Below are positions 24,701-34,000 of a stretch of 35,335 nt of DNA, in pieces. The stretch is from the NCBI GenBank assembly GCA_026991535.1, contig JALXBH010000299.1:1-35335 (forward strand), written 5' to 3'. Position numbers and translations under genes: made by a program. Below the pieces are notes generated by a model. That model was given only the letters and a program-made list of their open reading frames with translations. It searched no databases and had not been told where the DNA came from. Source of the stretch: Calditrichia bacterium (GTDB lineage Bacteria; Calditrichota; Calditrichia; Calditrichales; J004). Numbering within the stretch: position 1 is the first letter of the stretch; every line of letters starts with the position of its first letter.

Positions 24701-24772
24701 TTGTTCCCGAACGGACGGATTTTCCTCAACGATTAATATTTTTATCTGGCTTATAACTACAGGTAGCCCCAT
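21731..24772 (-). CDS. NarX/DegS-type sensor histidine kinase with pseudo-receiver, two GAF-like and two PAS domains
   Basis: A 1013-residue soluble kinase. The start is the ATG at 24772, since AGGAGG lies 3 bases upstream; the frame open to 24814 lacks a site. Residues 9-120 are receiver-like but degenerate: E16-E17 replace the acidic pair, N60 replaces the phospho-acceptor aspartate, and the usual K-P is E-P. A C-T-L-C motif follows (125-128). Two GAF-like modules (about 167-331 and 359-531) resemble each other. PAS domains span about 541-656 and 686-800. HisKA_3 carries H820 in R-E-L-H-D-G-I-G-Q-D, and the ATPase has N-A-V-K-H-A and D-D-G-L-G-L. No membrane helix is seen, so the signal should be cytoplasmic. 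It pairs with the NarL-type regulator. Confidence 0.92.
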   Translation of the reverse strand: MGLPVVISQIKILIVEENPSVREQLLMITGQDSGKVILCRTEKEALSQVKKSHFNIIFINLNLTESAGLKLIRQIDKLARVPKLIVWICENTVVDSDRGHIIHLREPVNRVNLIPIIYKAFLVNCTLCNEQFTNEIELREWMARKFRYQIDELRYMDEINKAYLKGIPSKDFLKLAYTTFRKLFGKGHLSLYSYDHEFKRLKREHISLTQNIQNKIEKLTGVKISEITPTLDENSLFGGILASGKGHFTSDRHEIEKILGEFKTNKDQEKYISTVIKILGIKFYGIIPLIANGKTIGMIVFFKKDKLYSMEEIERLERFSKQIAIFLEKIKQNELLKYQQEDLNFLHSLSLALIRGDSIDQIQNFCQKRLKKLFKCTASQIYLYDEATESLLLKNLNLSKYARKKIEDLIGFKLKNIHVPLMPDNLYTKIFRNGRVHVTTELSTIYRLMEEFIPSIAPTGTAKFQFLKGLIPQIANMHKIRTTASFPLVYENVKAGLYDVHRDFPFSSEEVRRLKWIARGITAIISKRKDELALSDSERKKEALLSIIPDLIFLVDHQGRFLDYHGNGISELYAKPEEFLGKPLTSILPEKIAQPAMTAIKKVLKNRDRENIEYTLILNGHKRYYWAHMAYFDTKKVLILSRDITKYKLMELELRNSGTQLEKRIEERTSTLKRAMESLRESREKYFSLFSNAHDMINIMNTNGTILDANSSELNTLGYEREDYLGRSYLDIVHPDYVDRTREYLRNVCHNNHREIFETCLRTQNGRNVYVEVIITPQFKNNKIDSLRTISRNTTERHKAEQRAITISEEEQRRLGRELHDGIGQDLTGIALLTKALEKKIPEDRRDILDDLQNIIDIANGTREKIKSLSRGLYPARLEISGLETVLLELATNTENLHNIHCQLECEPLSGIKKSDEIHIYRIIKEAVANAVKHAHAKEIKITCMDNNNQLIFSISDDGLGLDATQRQSEGLGLFIMQNRAKMINARLSIQNGKNGGTIVKFYLRKKGMNHDG

Positions 24773-24794
24773 ATACCTCCTCTCCTGGATTTGA

Positions 24795-24808
24795 ACATGT
24801 ATACATGT
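24795..24808. promoter_or_regulatory. Perfect 14-base palindrome ACATGTATACATGT upstream of the kinase gene
   Basis: The element is its own reverse complement over all 14 bases and ends 22 bases upstream of the minus-strand kinase ATG. As DNA it would suit a dimeric repressor; as RNA it could fold just before the ribosome site. A related element stands before the divergent kinase gene. A TATAAT-like -10 for the minus strand lies at 24863-24868, with a poor -35. Confidence 0.5.
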
Positions 24809-24929
24809 CTCCATTAAAATTAAAAATATGGGTCTATGAAGGGCGGAATATTATTCGTAGCTATTATAAGTATACATAAGATAATTAAGAAATATTTTTG
24901 GGAATTAGCAAGGAATTTTACAATTTATG

Positions 24930-24944
24930 ACATGTGCACATTGT
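24930..24944. promoter_or_regulatory. Related palindrome ACATGTGCACATTGT upstream of the hybrid kinase gene
   Basis: It holds a perfect 10-base palindrome (ATGTGCACAT, 24932-24941) and shares the ACATGT half-site with the element at 24795-24808. It ends 16 bases before the ATG at 24961. Matching position upstream of both divergent genes suggests common control. Confidence 0.45.
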
Positions 24945-24960
24945 AGTATCAGGAAAAAAC

Positions 24961-27900
24961 ATGGCTTCGGAAAACGATAAATCCCCGGGAAAAGGAAATT
25001 CAGGCGCGGCAAAAAATTTTTATGAAGACCTGATAGAGCTCTCACCCATGGGCTTTCTTATACTGGATGAACATGGCATTATCGTCGAAACCAATCCGGC
25101 ATACTACACAATTACCGGATACCGTAGCGAAGAGCTGATCGGCCGTCACATATCCATAATTTCCTCAAAACATAACAGTACTGCCTCCATAGAAAAGAAT
25201 ATCCGTGACATATTATCCGGCAGGCAACTGTCGCATGTGGTAATCAGCCGCCGTAAGGATGGCAGTCTGGCCCATGTAAGGTTGAGTGAAAAAAGGATAA
25301 CCCTCCCGGACGGGCGTCCGGGGGTTATGAGCGTGGCCGAGGATATCAGCGGTCAGCGCGAGGCTGAAATGCGCCTGCTGGCCAGCGAGGAGCGCTTCCG
25401 CAAGATATTTATCGATAACGAGGCACCCATGCTGATTATCAACCCCGGAGATCAGCAGATTCTGGACGCCAATCCCGCCGCCAGCCGTTTTTATGGCTAT
25501 TCCCGTAAAGAGCTTTCCGCCATGAATATGGGGCAGATAAATCTGCTGGGGAAAAAAGAACGGGAACACCTGATGAACCGGGCGGTGAAGCGGCCTAAAA
25601 ACTATTTTCAGTTTAGGCACCGCCTGGCTTCGGGCGAAGTACGGGATGTGGAGGTTTACGCCTCGCCCATAGAGGTTGCCGGCGAGCACTTCATGTTTAT
25701 TATCGTCCATGATATCAGCGAGCGGCGCCAGGCGGCCCGTTTGCTGGATTTGAGGATGAAACAACTGGAAATATTACTAAAACTTTCCGGCTCCATTAAC
25801 CAGGCGGATTCTCCCGAGGCCATTTTTACCTTTGCCCTGAATGCCCTGAAGGACGGGCTGGGAGTAGAGCGGGCATCCATTTTGTTGATGGATGAGAACC
25901 GTGAGATGCAGTTTGTGGATTGGGTGGGGCTCTCCGAAGAATACCGGACGGCGGTACAGGGCCATTCTCCCTGGAAACCCGCTTCACGCAATCCAAAGCC
26001 GCTGTATATCACCGATTTGGAAAAAGATGCGGAGACAAAGGAATATCTGAGTGTCTTTAAAAAGGAATCCATCCGTTCTATTGCCTTTATTCCGCTTACG
26101 CACCGCGGGCGGCTTATCGGAAAATTTATGCTTTATTATAACACGCGGCACCATTTTAGCGATTTCGAAAAAACCTTTACCCAGACCCTGGCCAACCAAT
26201 TGGCTATTTCCGTGATCCGAAAAAGGGATGAGGAGGAACTCAGGGCCAGTGAACAGATGTATCGCTCGATTATTCAGGCCTCGCCCGACGCGATTATGTC
26301 CCTGGATATGAAGGGGAATATCTGTTTTGCCAATGCAAAGGCGGCCGCCCTTTACGGTTATAAAAACTCCAAGTCGCTTATCGGCCGTTCCGGATTTGAT
26401 TTTGTGCAGAAAAAATATCGCAAGGATGCCGAAAAAATGATCGCTTCGGCCATCAGGGAGGGGGAATTCCACGGCATCGTTTTTGCCCAAACACGTAAGG
26501 GAAAGCCCCGTACGCTGGAAATAAACGCTATTCTGATGAAGGATGGGGAGGGCCGGCCGTTTCAGTTTTTAAGCATTAGCCGCGATATTAGCGAAAGGCT
26601 GCAAGCCCAGGAAAAGCTGGCGGAGAGCGAACGTCTTTTCCGCAAGGTGGTGGAGGAAGCGCAGGACGGCATGGCCATGGCCGATGTTAACGGCAGGTAT
26701 TTGCTGGTTAACCACGCCATGGAGAAAATGACCGGTTACAGTCATGAAGAATTACTGAATATGAATGTCTCTGATCTGTTGGCCCCCGATGAAGAGGTCC
26801 GGCTGTTTCCCAAAATCGCCGCCGGGGACAAGGGACGCCGGGTCGCGGTGTTGAAGCGTAAAGACGGTTCCCGGTTCCATGCCGAGGTATCGGGTTACCC
26901 GATAGAGATAGGCGGCACTTCCTTTGTTATGGGGCAGGTGAGGGATATCAGCGCCCTGATCCGGGCCGAGGAGGAACGACGCAATCTGGAACTGCAAATC
27001 CAACATGCTCAAAAAATGGAAAGTCTGGGTGTGCTGGCCGGAGGTATTGCCCACGATTTCAATAATCTGCTGACCGGCATTCTCGGCAATATAGGTCTTA
27101 CGGAGATGCAACTGACCCCGGCCCATCCCGCGTTGCAAAACATAAAAAGTATGGAATCCTCCGCCATGCGCGCCGCCGATCTTTGCCGGCAGTTATTGGC
27201 CTATTCCGGCAAGGGACGTTTTACCATCATGTCCATCAATCTCAATGAAGTCGTGGAAGAGATCGGCGCTCTGCTGGAAACGTCGATCTCCAGAAAAGTG
27301 CTTTTAAAATATAATCTGGAGGAGAATCTGCCAGCGGTGGAAGTGGATACGGCGCAGATTCAGCAGGTTATCATGAATCTGATCATCAATGCCTCCGACG
27401 CCATCGGTAAAAAGAGCGGCATTGTGGCCATAACCACGGGCGTTATGCAGTGTGACGGCAATTATCTGACGGAAACCTATCTGGATGACAGGCTCAAACC
27501 CGGCCCCTATGTTTTTCTGGAGGTTTCGGATACCGGCACGGGTATGAGCGAGGAGACACGGCAAAAGATATTCGATCCTTTCTTTAGCACAAAGTTTACG
27601 GGCCGGGGCCTGGGTCTGGCGGCCGTGCTGGGTATCATTCGCGGGCACAGGGGGGCCATAAAGGTCTACAGCGAGCCTGGGAAAGGTTCAACATTTAAAG
27701 TGCTGCTACCGGTGACGGATAAGGCCATGGAAAGCCTGGTTAAGCCGGAAAAGGCCATGGACAACTGGCGTGGCAAGGGCGGCGTGCTGATTGTGGATGA
27801 TGAGGAAACCATCCGTATCCTGGCGGCGGAAACCTTAAAAAGAACCGGCATGACGCCCTATATGGCCGTTGACGGACGTCAGGCCCTGGACATCTTTCGC

Positions 27901-28137
27901 GCGCATCAGCAGGAGATCAAAGTTGTTCTGCTGGATATGACCATGCCGCGTATGGATGGCATCGAGACCTTCCGTGAGTTGCGGCGCATTAAACCTTCGG
28001 TTAAGGTGATCCTTTCCAGCGGCTATAACGAACAGGATGCCACCAACAGTTTTGTGGGTAAAGGGTTGGCCGGTTTTTTGCAAAAACCTTATAAGGCGGC
28101 CCGTCTGATCGAGATGGTGCGGAAAGTGTTGAAATAA
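24961..28137 (+). CDS. Hybrid sensor histidine kinase (PAS-PAS-GAF-PAS-PAS-HisKA-HATPase-REC)
   Basis: A 1058-residue cytoplasmic hybrid kinase. The ATG at 24961 has CAGGA upstream; a GTG at 24934 would lie within a palindrome and has no site. Two PAS domains (about 20-140 and 140-265), a GAF domain (275-430) and two more PAS domains (430-555 and 560-685) precede HisKA with H698 in G-G-I-A-H-D-F-N-N-L-L. The ATPase has N-L-I-I-N-A-S-D-A, D-T-G-T-G-M and G-R-G-L-G-L-A. The C-terminal receiver has D992 in V-L-L-D-M-T-M-P and the K-P motif near the end, so intramolecular phosphotransfer is likely. No output domain is present; a phosphotransfer protein would be needed downstream. It is transcribed away from the NarX-like kinase. 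Confidence 0.95.
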   Translation: MASENDKSPGKGNSGAAKNFYEDLIELSPMGFLILDEHGIIVETNPAYYTITGYRSEELIGRHISIISSKHNSTASIEKNIRDILSGRQLSHVVISRRKDGSLAHVRLSEKRITLPDGRPGVMSVAEDISGQREAEMRLLASEERFRKIFIDNEAPMLIINPGDQQILDANPAASRFYGYSRKELSAMNMGQINLLGKKEREHLMNRAVKRPKNYFQFRHRLASGEVRDVEVYASPIEVAGEHFMFIIVHDISERRQAARLLDLRMKQLEILLKLSGSINQADSPEAIFTFALNALKDGLGVERASILLMDENREMQFVDWVGLSEEYRTAVQGHSPWKPASRNPKPLYITDLEKDAETKEYLSVFKKESIRSIAFIPLTHRGRLIGKFMLYYNTRHHFSDFEKTFTQTLANQLAISVIRKRDEEELRASEQMYRSIIQASPDAIMSLDMKGNICFANAKAAALYGYKNSKSLIGRSGFDFVQKKYRKDAEKMIASAIREGEFHGIVFAQTRKGKPRTLEINAILMKDGEGRPFQFLSISRDISERLQAQEKLAESERLFRKVVEEAQDGMAMADVNGRYLLVNHAMEKMTGYSHEELLNMNVSDLLAPDEEVRLFPKIAAGDKGRRVAVLKRKDGSRFHAEVSGYPIEIGGTSFVMGQVRDISALIRAEEERRNLELQIQHAQKMESLGVLAGGIAHDFNNLLTGILGNIGLTEMQLTPAHPALQNIKSMESSAMRAADLCRQLLAYSGKGRFTIMSINLNEVVEEIGALLETSISRKVLLKYNLEENLPAVEVDTAQIQQVIMNLIINASDAIGKKSGIVAITTGVMQCDGNYLTETYLDDRLKPGPYVFLEVSDTGTGMSEETRQKIFDPFFSTKFTGRGLGLAAVLGIIRGHRGAIKVYSEPGKGSTFKVLLPVTDKAMESLVKPEKAMDNWRGKGGVLIVDDEETIRILAAETLKRTGMTPYMAVDGRQALDIFRAHQQEIKVVLLDMTMPRMDGIETFRELRRIKPSVKVILSSGYNEQDATNSFVGKGLAGFLQKPYKAARLIEMVRKVLK

Positions 28138-28166
28138 ATTAGGATGGTTTGTCGTTTAGGTTTTTC

Positions 28167-28676
28167 ATGAGTGGATTAGAATTAAGGCCGCGTTTTAAGT
28201 GGTATGTGGATACATCACAGGATGTTTTGAACAGGCGTTTTTCTCAATTTTTACAAAATAATAAAAACGGATGCGGCGGGCAGATGGTGGGCAATCATTT
28301 GCAAATGTGCGTTCCCCGGGAAGAACAGCACTATTGGTCGCCGCAACTCTCCCTGGAAATTCTGGACGACGGCGGTGGCAGTGTTATTAAGGGGCACTTT
28401 GGTCCGCGTCCCGCCGTATGGACTATGTTTATGTTTTTTTACATGGGGATAGGTTTTATCGGTTTGATCGGTCTTTTTTGGGGAATGTCCCAATGGACTC
28501 TGAAACAGCCGGCCTGGGCCTTGTGGATTGTGCCCGCCGCTCTTTTGCTCGAGGCTGTTTTTTACTTTATTGCCCAGGCAGGCAAAAGGCTGGCCCATGA
28601 TCAAATGGTTCAGCTCCAGAAGCAACTGGTGGGCATTTTAGGTCAGGAACCCCGCAAACAACGGGAGAAGGAATAA
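28167..28676 (+). CDS. Small two-helix membrane protein of unknown function
   Basis: A 169-residue protein starting at the ATG at 28167 (a TTG at 28149 is less likely). The N-terminal 85 residues are soluble, with W-S-P-Q-L-S-L-E-I and G-H-F-G-P-R-P-A-V-W-T just before the membrane part. Two hydrophobic helices follow at about 87-110 and 117-140. The tail is basic and polar (L-A-H-D-Q-M-V-Q-L-Q-K-Q-L). I recall similar uncharacterised proteins in Bacteroidetes-type genomes, but no function. It follows the hybrid kinase by 29 bases and precedes the DUF1684 lipoprotein by 5 bases, so it likely belongs with the latter. Confidence 0.75.
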   Translation: MSGLELRPRFKWYVDTSQDVLNRRFSQFLQNNKNGCGGQMVGNHLQMCVPREEQHYWSPQLSLEILDDGGGSVIKGHFGPRPAVWTMFMFFYMGIGFIGLIGLFWGMSQWTLKQPAWALWIVPAALLLEAVFYFIAQAGKRLAHDQMVQLQKQLVGILGQEPRKQREKE

Positions 28677-28681
28677 AAAAT

Positions 28682-29578
28682 ATGATGCGTTTTGTTTTGT
28701 TTACAATGCTTTTGCTGATGCTGGCCGCCTGCGGCCCGGAGCAATTTAATGAGAAACAATACCGGGAGGAAGTGGAGTCCTGGCACCGGAAACGCATTGA
28801 AAACCTGAAAAAGGCCGACGGCTGGCTTACCCTGGAAGGTCTGTTTTGGCTGGAATCGGGGGAGAACTCCTTTGGCGCGGCTGCCGGAAACGCTCTGGTT
28901 TTTCCGGAGGGCATGCCCGACCGTATGGGACGCTTTGTTTTAAACGATACGGTTGTTACTGTCCATATTGAGCACGGCGTGGAGGTGACGTCCGCGGACA
29001 CCCTGCTACGGGAGGGAGAGTTGCGGGCGGATGTGACGGGCGAACCGACCATCCTGAAATGGAAAAGCTACTCCTGGTATGTTATCAAACGACAGGAGAA
29101 ATACGGTATCCGCCTTAAAAACAGCGCCAGTCCCGTTTTGGCCGGTTTTACGGGCATAGAGCGCTTTCCGGTGGATATAAAGTGGCGCGTGCCGGCGCGT
29201 CTTGTGCCCCATGAGGATAAAACAACCATACCCGTTCCCAATGTTTTAGGGCAGATTGTTAATGAACCGAGTCCGGGCAGTTTGCTCTTTACGATCGAAG
29301 GCCGCGAGTACCGCCTGGACCCCGTGGCTACCGCCGGGGATGAGGAGTATTTTATTGTTTTCGCGGACGCCAGCAATGGCGAAACGACCTATGGCGCCGG
29401 CCGCTTCTTAACCGTGCCCCGGGTGAATGAAGAAGGAGTGACCTGGATTGATTTTAACCGGGCCTATAATCCGCCTTGTGTGTTTACCCCTTATGCCACC
29501 TGTCCCCTGCCTCCCGCGCAAAACAGGCTGGATATCTCCGTTACCGCCGGTGAAAAAGTGTGGGGGCATCACGAGTAA
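28682..29578 (+). CDS. DUF1684 lipoprotein
   Basis: A 298-residue lipoprotein with signal peptide and lipobox L-A-A-C at about residues 14-17. The family pattern is clear: W-H-R-K-R...G-W-L-T-L-E-G-L-F-W-L near the N-terminus, G-F-T-G-I-E-R-F-P-V-D mid-protein, and the highly conserved D-F-N-R-A-Y-N-P-P-C-V-F-T-P-Y-A-T-C-P-L-P-P-A-Q-N-R-L toward the C-terminus. The invariant aspartate, asparagines and cysteines suggest a binding or catalytic site, but the family has no assigned activity. It is expected in the inner or outer membrane facing the periplasm. Overlap and spacing put it in one unit with the preceding membrane protein. Confidence 0.92.
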   Translation: MMRFVLFTMLLLMLAACGPEQFNEKQYREEVESWHRKRIENLKKADGWLTLEGLFWLESGENSFGAAAGNALVFPEGMPDRMGRFVLNDTVVTVHIEHGVEVTSADTLLREGELRADVTGEPTILKWKSYSWYVIKRQEKYGIRLKNSASPVLAGFTGIERFPVDIKWRVPARLVPHEDKTTIPVPNVLGQIVNEPSPGSLLFTIEGREYRLDPVATAGDEEYFIVFADASNGETTYGAGRFLTVPRVNEEGVTWIDFNRAYNPPCVFTPYATCPLPPAQNRLDISVTAGEKVWGHHE

Positions 29579-29587
29579 GCAAAACGG

Positions 29588-29635
29588 CCCGCCCTATGCC
29601 GGGGCGGTCAGCCTGCTTTTTGTCCGGAGGGCGGG
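29588..29635 (+). other. Alternative hairpins between the DUF1684 and aminopeptidase genes
   Basis: CCGCCC (29589-29594) can pair with GGGCGG (29602-29607), followed shortly by CTTTTTG, a terminator-like arrangement. The same left arm, CCCGCCCT (29588-29595), can pair instead with AGGGCGGG (29628-29635). The rest of the gap to 29753 is A+T-rich leader with no other gene. Confidence 0.4.
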
Positions 29636-29753
29636 TGTGGATATCCGCCGGGCAGTAAAAGTGTAAATATTTGACCGAAATCAGCCCAACGATTTTTTCT
29701 TTTGGCGATCCCTTCCTAAATTTACCGCGCAAAAATTATTTGAGGAAATTGAA

Positions 29754-30869
29754 ATGAATGACCCGCGATATGATAAACTGGCCCAAGTTCTGGTTCATCA
29801 CTCTACCCGTATACAACCGGGTGAGTTTGCCCTGATAGAAGCGATTGACATCCCTGACGCCATGGTGGTTGCCCTGATCCGCGCCATACGCCATGCAGGC
29901 GGGCGTCCCCTGGTGAGCGTAAAGCATAACAGTGTACAGCGTGAATTGTTGAGGGAGACGGATGAAGAGAACGTCCGTATGATTGGGGAGGTGGAGTCTT
30001 ACCGCATGGATAGGGTGCAGGCCTATTTTGGGATGCGCGGCAGTAACAATATTGCCGAGCTTTCGGATGTGCCTGCCGAAAAGATGAAGCTATATGAGGA
30101 GCATTGGCTGAAACCCGTTCACTTTAAGATACGCGTTCCTAAAACAAAATGGGTGGTGTTGCGCTGGCCCACGCCCTCCATGGCCCAACAGGCGCGCCGC
30201 AGCACGGAAGCCTTCGAGCGCTTCTATTTTGACGTGTGTACCATGGATTACGACAGGATGGTTGCTCCGGCCGCCGCCCTGAAAAAACGCATGGAAGCGA
30301 CGGATCGCGTTCATATTAAAGGCCCGGGTACCGATCTGACCTTTAGCATAAAAGGGATTCCGGCCATCCCCTGTACCGGCGAATTCAATATTCCCGATGG
30401 CGAGGTATTCACGGCGCCGGTGAAAAATTCCATAAACGGCGTGTTGCAATACAATGCCGACACCATCTATCAGGGAACGGTGTTCAGTGACATCCGTCTG
30501 GAATTTAAGGATGGCAGGGTGGTGAAGGCCACGGCCAACAACAGCGAGCGCCTGAATGAAATTCTGGATACCGATGAAGGGGCCCGTTATGTGGGGGAAT
30601 TTGCCATCGGTTTTAATCCCTGGGTACGCGAACCCATGCTTGATATTCTGTTTGATGAAAAGATTGAGGGCTCCTTCCACTTTACGCCCGGACAGGCCTA
30701 CGAAGATGCCGATAACGGCAACCGTTCCAATATCCATTGGGACATGGTGTGTATACAGCGCCCTGAATACGGCGGTGGGGAAATCTGGTTTGATGATACG
30801 CTGATCCGCAAGGACGGGTTGTTTGTTACGGAAGACCTGTTGGGGCTGAACCCGGAAAACCTCAAATAA
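29754..30869 (+). CDS. M29-family metallo-aminopeptidase
   Basis: A 371-residue cytoplasmic aminopeptidase of the thermophilic (AmpS/PepS/AP-T) family, which removes N-terminal residues from peptides using two metal ions. Likely metal and catalytic residues are E217 (in I-P-D-G-E), E282 (in Y-V-G-E-F), H309, Y316, H328 and D330 (H-W-D). The 7-residue spacing from H309 to Y316 matches AmpS. The length is a little shorter than the usual 400-410, mainly at the N-terminus. GAGGA lies 8 bases before the ATG. It appears to be a single-gene unit, with a strong terminator after it. Confidence 0.93.
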   Translation: MNDPRYDKLAQVLVHHSTRIQPGEFALIEAIDIPDAMVVALIRAIRHAGGRPLVSVKHNSVQRELLRETDEENVRMIGEVESYRMDRVQAYFGMRGSNNIAELSDVPAEKMKLYEEHWLKPVHFKIRVPKTKWVVLRWPTPSMAQQARRSTEAFERFYFDVCTMDYDRMVAPAAALKKRMEATDRVHIKGPGTDLTFSIKGIPAIPCTGEFNIPDGEVFTAPVKNSINGVLQYNADTIYQGTVFSDIRLEFKDGRVVKATANNSERLNEILDTDEGARYVGEFAIGFNPWVREPMLDILFDEKIEGSFHFTPGQAYEDADNGNRSNIHWDMVCIQRPEYGGGEIWFDDTLIRKDGLFVTEDLLGLNPENLK

Positions 30870-30894
30870 GAAAACGGCTCCTTTTCTCATATGC

Positions 30895-30926
30895 ATCCCC
30901 GGAGCCCTTTTCCGGGGATTTTATTT
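30895..30926 (+). terminator. Rho-independent terminator after the aminopeptidase gene
   Basis: ATCCCCGG (30895-30902) and CCGGGGAT (30912-30919) form a perfect 8-base stem with a 9-base loop, followed by TTTTATTTAT. It lies 26 bases past the stop codon. The remaining 115 bases to the next ATG hold the promoter of the beta-helix gene, which I could not define. Confidence 0.85.
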
Positions 30927-31040
30927 ATATTATCCTGTTTTCCGTATTTTACCATTTGTGACTATTGTCATTGTTACTTTGCCCCCGGACAAGGGATATT
31001 TCAGTTTATTTTAATCATTTAGGCGTACCGGGGAGTATTT

Positions 31041-34000
31041 ATGAAAAATAAGAGCGTTATCCGTATGTTTCTACATGGAATGCTCGTATTATTTATCGTA
31101 CAGGGATTTGTAAAACCAACGCAATTAAACGCGGCTACTTCCGTTTGGGTTGCCACCGATGGGAACGACGCCTCCGGCGATGGCAGTGTGTCCCGTCCCT
31201 TTGCCACCATTGGCTATGCGCTTACCAGGGTCGCCGCGGGTGATACCCTTCAGATAAAGGGGGGAACCTACAATGAGTCGCTGTCTATCGCAAATAAGGA
31301 AGACTTTATTTTTCGCGGGGCCGACGCGGCGGATACCGTATATGTTGTCGGAATCCAGAGCGGCCCGGTAATCTCCTACGATCCGGGCGTTCAAAACGGT
31401 ACCCGGGCCATGCGCTTCGAAAATCTGGTCATCTCCCATGCGGACACCTCCTTATCGGGCAGCGGCATGGAAATATTGGGTGGCACGCCCGTGATAAGCG
31501 GCGTAGTTTTTCGTAATAATAAGGCCGGCGGCGGCCGGGGTGCGGGGCTCTCCCTATTAAACGCCACAAGCACCCGTCCGCTTATAGAATACTGTACCTT
31601 TAATGACAACTACGCGTCAAGAGGAGCCGCGCTTTATACCGAGGGACCGGTGGAGTTACGTTATAACCGTTTTTTCCGCAACAAGGCTGCCTCCGGTTCG
31701 GGCGGTGCTGTTTACTTTAACAAGGCCTCGGCCCTGCGGGTATACAATAACCGTTTTTTTGAAAACGCGGCCGATAGCGGAGGCGCGGTTTATGTTTCGG
31801 CAAAATCCACGTTAAACCTGACGCAAAACTTCTTTAGCGCCAACTTCTTTACGGGCAACAGCGCGGCCATGGCGGGCGGTGCTTTTTACCAGACGGGAAC
31901 GGATGTAATATCCTCGGTGGTGGAAAATAACACTTTTGCCGAAAATCAAAGTGATCAGTCCGGCGGGGCCCTGTATATTAAGGCCGTCTCGGGTATCCTG
32001 TTGCGTGAAAACGTTATTGTGGTGAACAAGGCCCTGGGCGACGGCGGCGCCATCTATTTAAAGAATATCACGTCGGCAACGGTCAGCCTGTGGTCCAATT
32101 CCGTTTCGGGGAACCAAAGCCAGGGACAGGGCGGGGCGATATACGTCGACAATGTCAGCCAGCTTTCCATAGGCGACGCCTTTTCCCAGCGTAACAACTT
32201 TTTTTACAACCGCAATGCCTCGCAGATCAATAATATCACCTCCAAAAGCAGTATTGCCAATCTCAGTCTGGCCCATAATTATTGGGGTACCAATGATCAA
32301 TCCTCTATCATAAGCACGCTGGATATACCGCAGATCAACACCAGCTGGAGTACTTACGACAACACGCCGGCGGATACACGCATTAAGCTGGTGGGGGTGT
32401 TGCCCAAAATCTGGTTTGCCGACGGCTCGCTTGACTACAGCCTGGCGGGAACGGGCGTGGGGCTGACGCCCATGGCCGACAGCATGGTTATTGTGCGCAC
32501 CATGCCGGATACCATGCTCTCCCTGGACGGGGCGGATGTTTCCCTGCCCAAAAACTACAAGTTTAACTGGCAAAGTACCATCCTGCCTCAGGCGGCGGGT
32601 AAGCTTACTTTTCTGCTGGACAGTTCGGAACTGAACTATCTGGGTAATCCCCTGCCCAATACCATTAAGGCCTACTATGAGGCCGGTGGAAGCTGGCAGA
32701 CCATGCCCACCGCCACGGAAAACGGCGGACGCCGGATTCAGGTCGACTATGCCGATCCGTCCCGGCTCTCCTTCGGCATCGGTGTAAAGGCCAGCGGGTT
32801 AGACTCCGTGCTTTATGTATTACCCCGCCCCTACCGCACGGATGTGGACGCCGCAGGTGATATCTCCATTGTCTTTCAAAAGGATATGAATCCGGCAACT
32901 TTGAACAACAACACCATTTTTATTTATGGCGCCGCCTCGGGCCGACATGCCGCCCGCTTTGCCTATGACGCCGCGGAACGGCGGCTGCTTATCGAGATGG
33001 ATAAGCCTTTCATGGCCGGGGAAGAGGTGACCGTGGTGCTGTCCGACCGTATAGAGCAGAGCAACGGAGAACGCTTTGTGGGTTATAGCTGGCAATATAC
33101 CGTATCCGCGTTGCGCGGATCGGCCTCGCTTATACCCCGGACGGTTAATCAAACGGGCGTCTATGGCTCTAAATTCCGCTTTGCCGACTTTGACGGCGAC
33201 AACCTTCCCGAACTGGTCCGGATGGATGCCTCCTCTGTGGCTGTTTTACAAAGGGATGCCGCCGGCGTGTATCAACTGAGCGATCAGGTGTCCATAGCGG
33301 GTTATGATTTGCTGCGCATTGTCGATGTCAACGGAGACGGCACGCCGGAGGTGGTGGTCATCGGTAGCAGCATGATAGAAATATTCCCCTACAACGCTTC
33401 TTCCGGCTTTGGCTCATCCTCCCAATTGGACGTCAACACAGGCTCTTATTTGGTTGATGCACGGATTCTGGATTTAAACAGCGACGGCATACTGGATTTT
33501 GCCCTGCTACGCGATTATGTCAGTAATTTTTCCGTGGATATTTACCCCGGACAAATAAACGGCAACAACTATACTCTTGGCAGCCCGCTGACCAATTTTC
33601 TTGGCGGCAGCCCTTCGCGTCTGGGCGTTTTGGATAGCGACGCCGATGGTTTGCCCGATTTGTTGGTAAACGAAGTTTCCGGTGTTTCGGCCGTTTCGGT
33701 GCTTGTGAATAAAAACGGCAGTTTTTCGCGCAATGAGCTGGCCGTGAATACCTTCGGCAATCAACAGGATCTGCTGGCAGCCAATGTTTGGCAACAGGCG
33801 CGGGAAAATGACGAGAAGCGCGAAATACTGGTGGCGGGCGCCACCACGGGCCTGCCGGACCGGGTGGATATTTACTCCATGACGTCCGCCACGGAACTCA
33901 GCCTGAATGACAGCCTCTCCTTCTCGGCAATGATTTATGCCGTGGCCGCGGCGGATATCAACTCAGACGGCTTTCCGGATATTGTAACGCTTACGGCGGA

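Noticed and set aside
30090-30896. Minus-strand open frame of 268 codons opposite the aminopeptidase
   Set aside because: It is antisense to a gene with full metal-site residues and runs into that gene's terminator.
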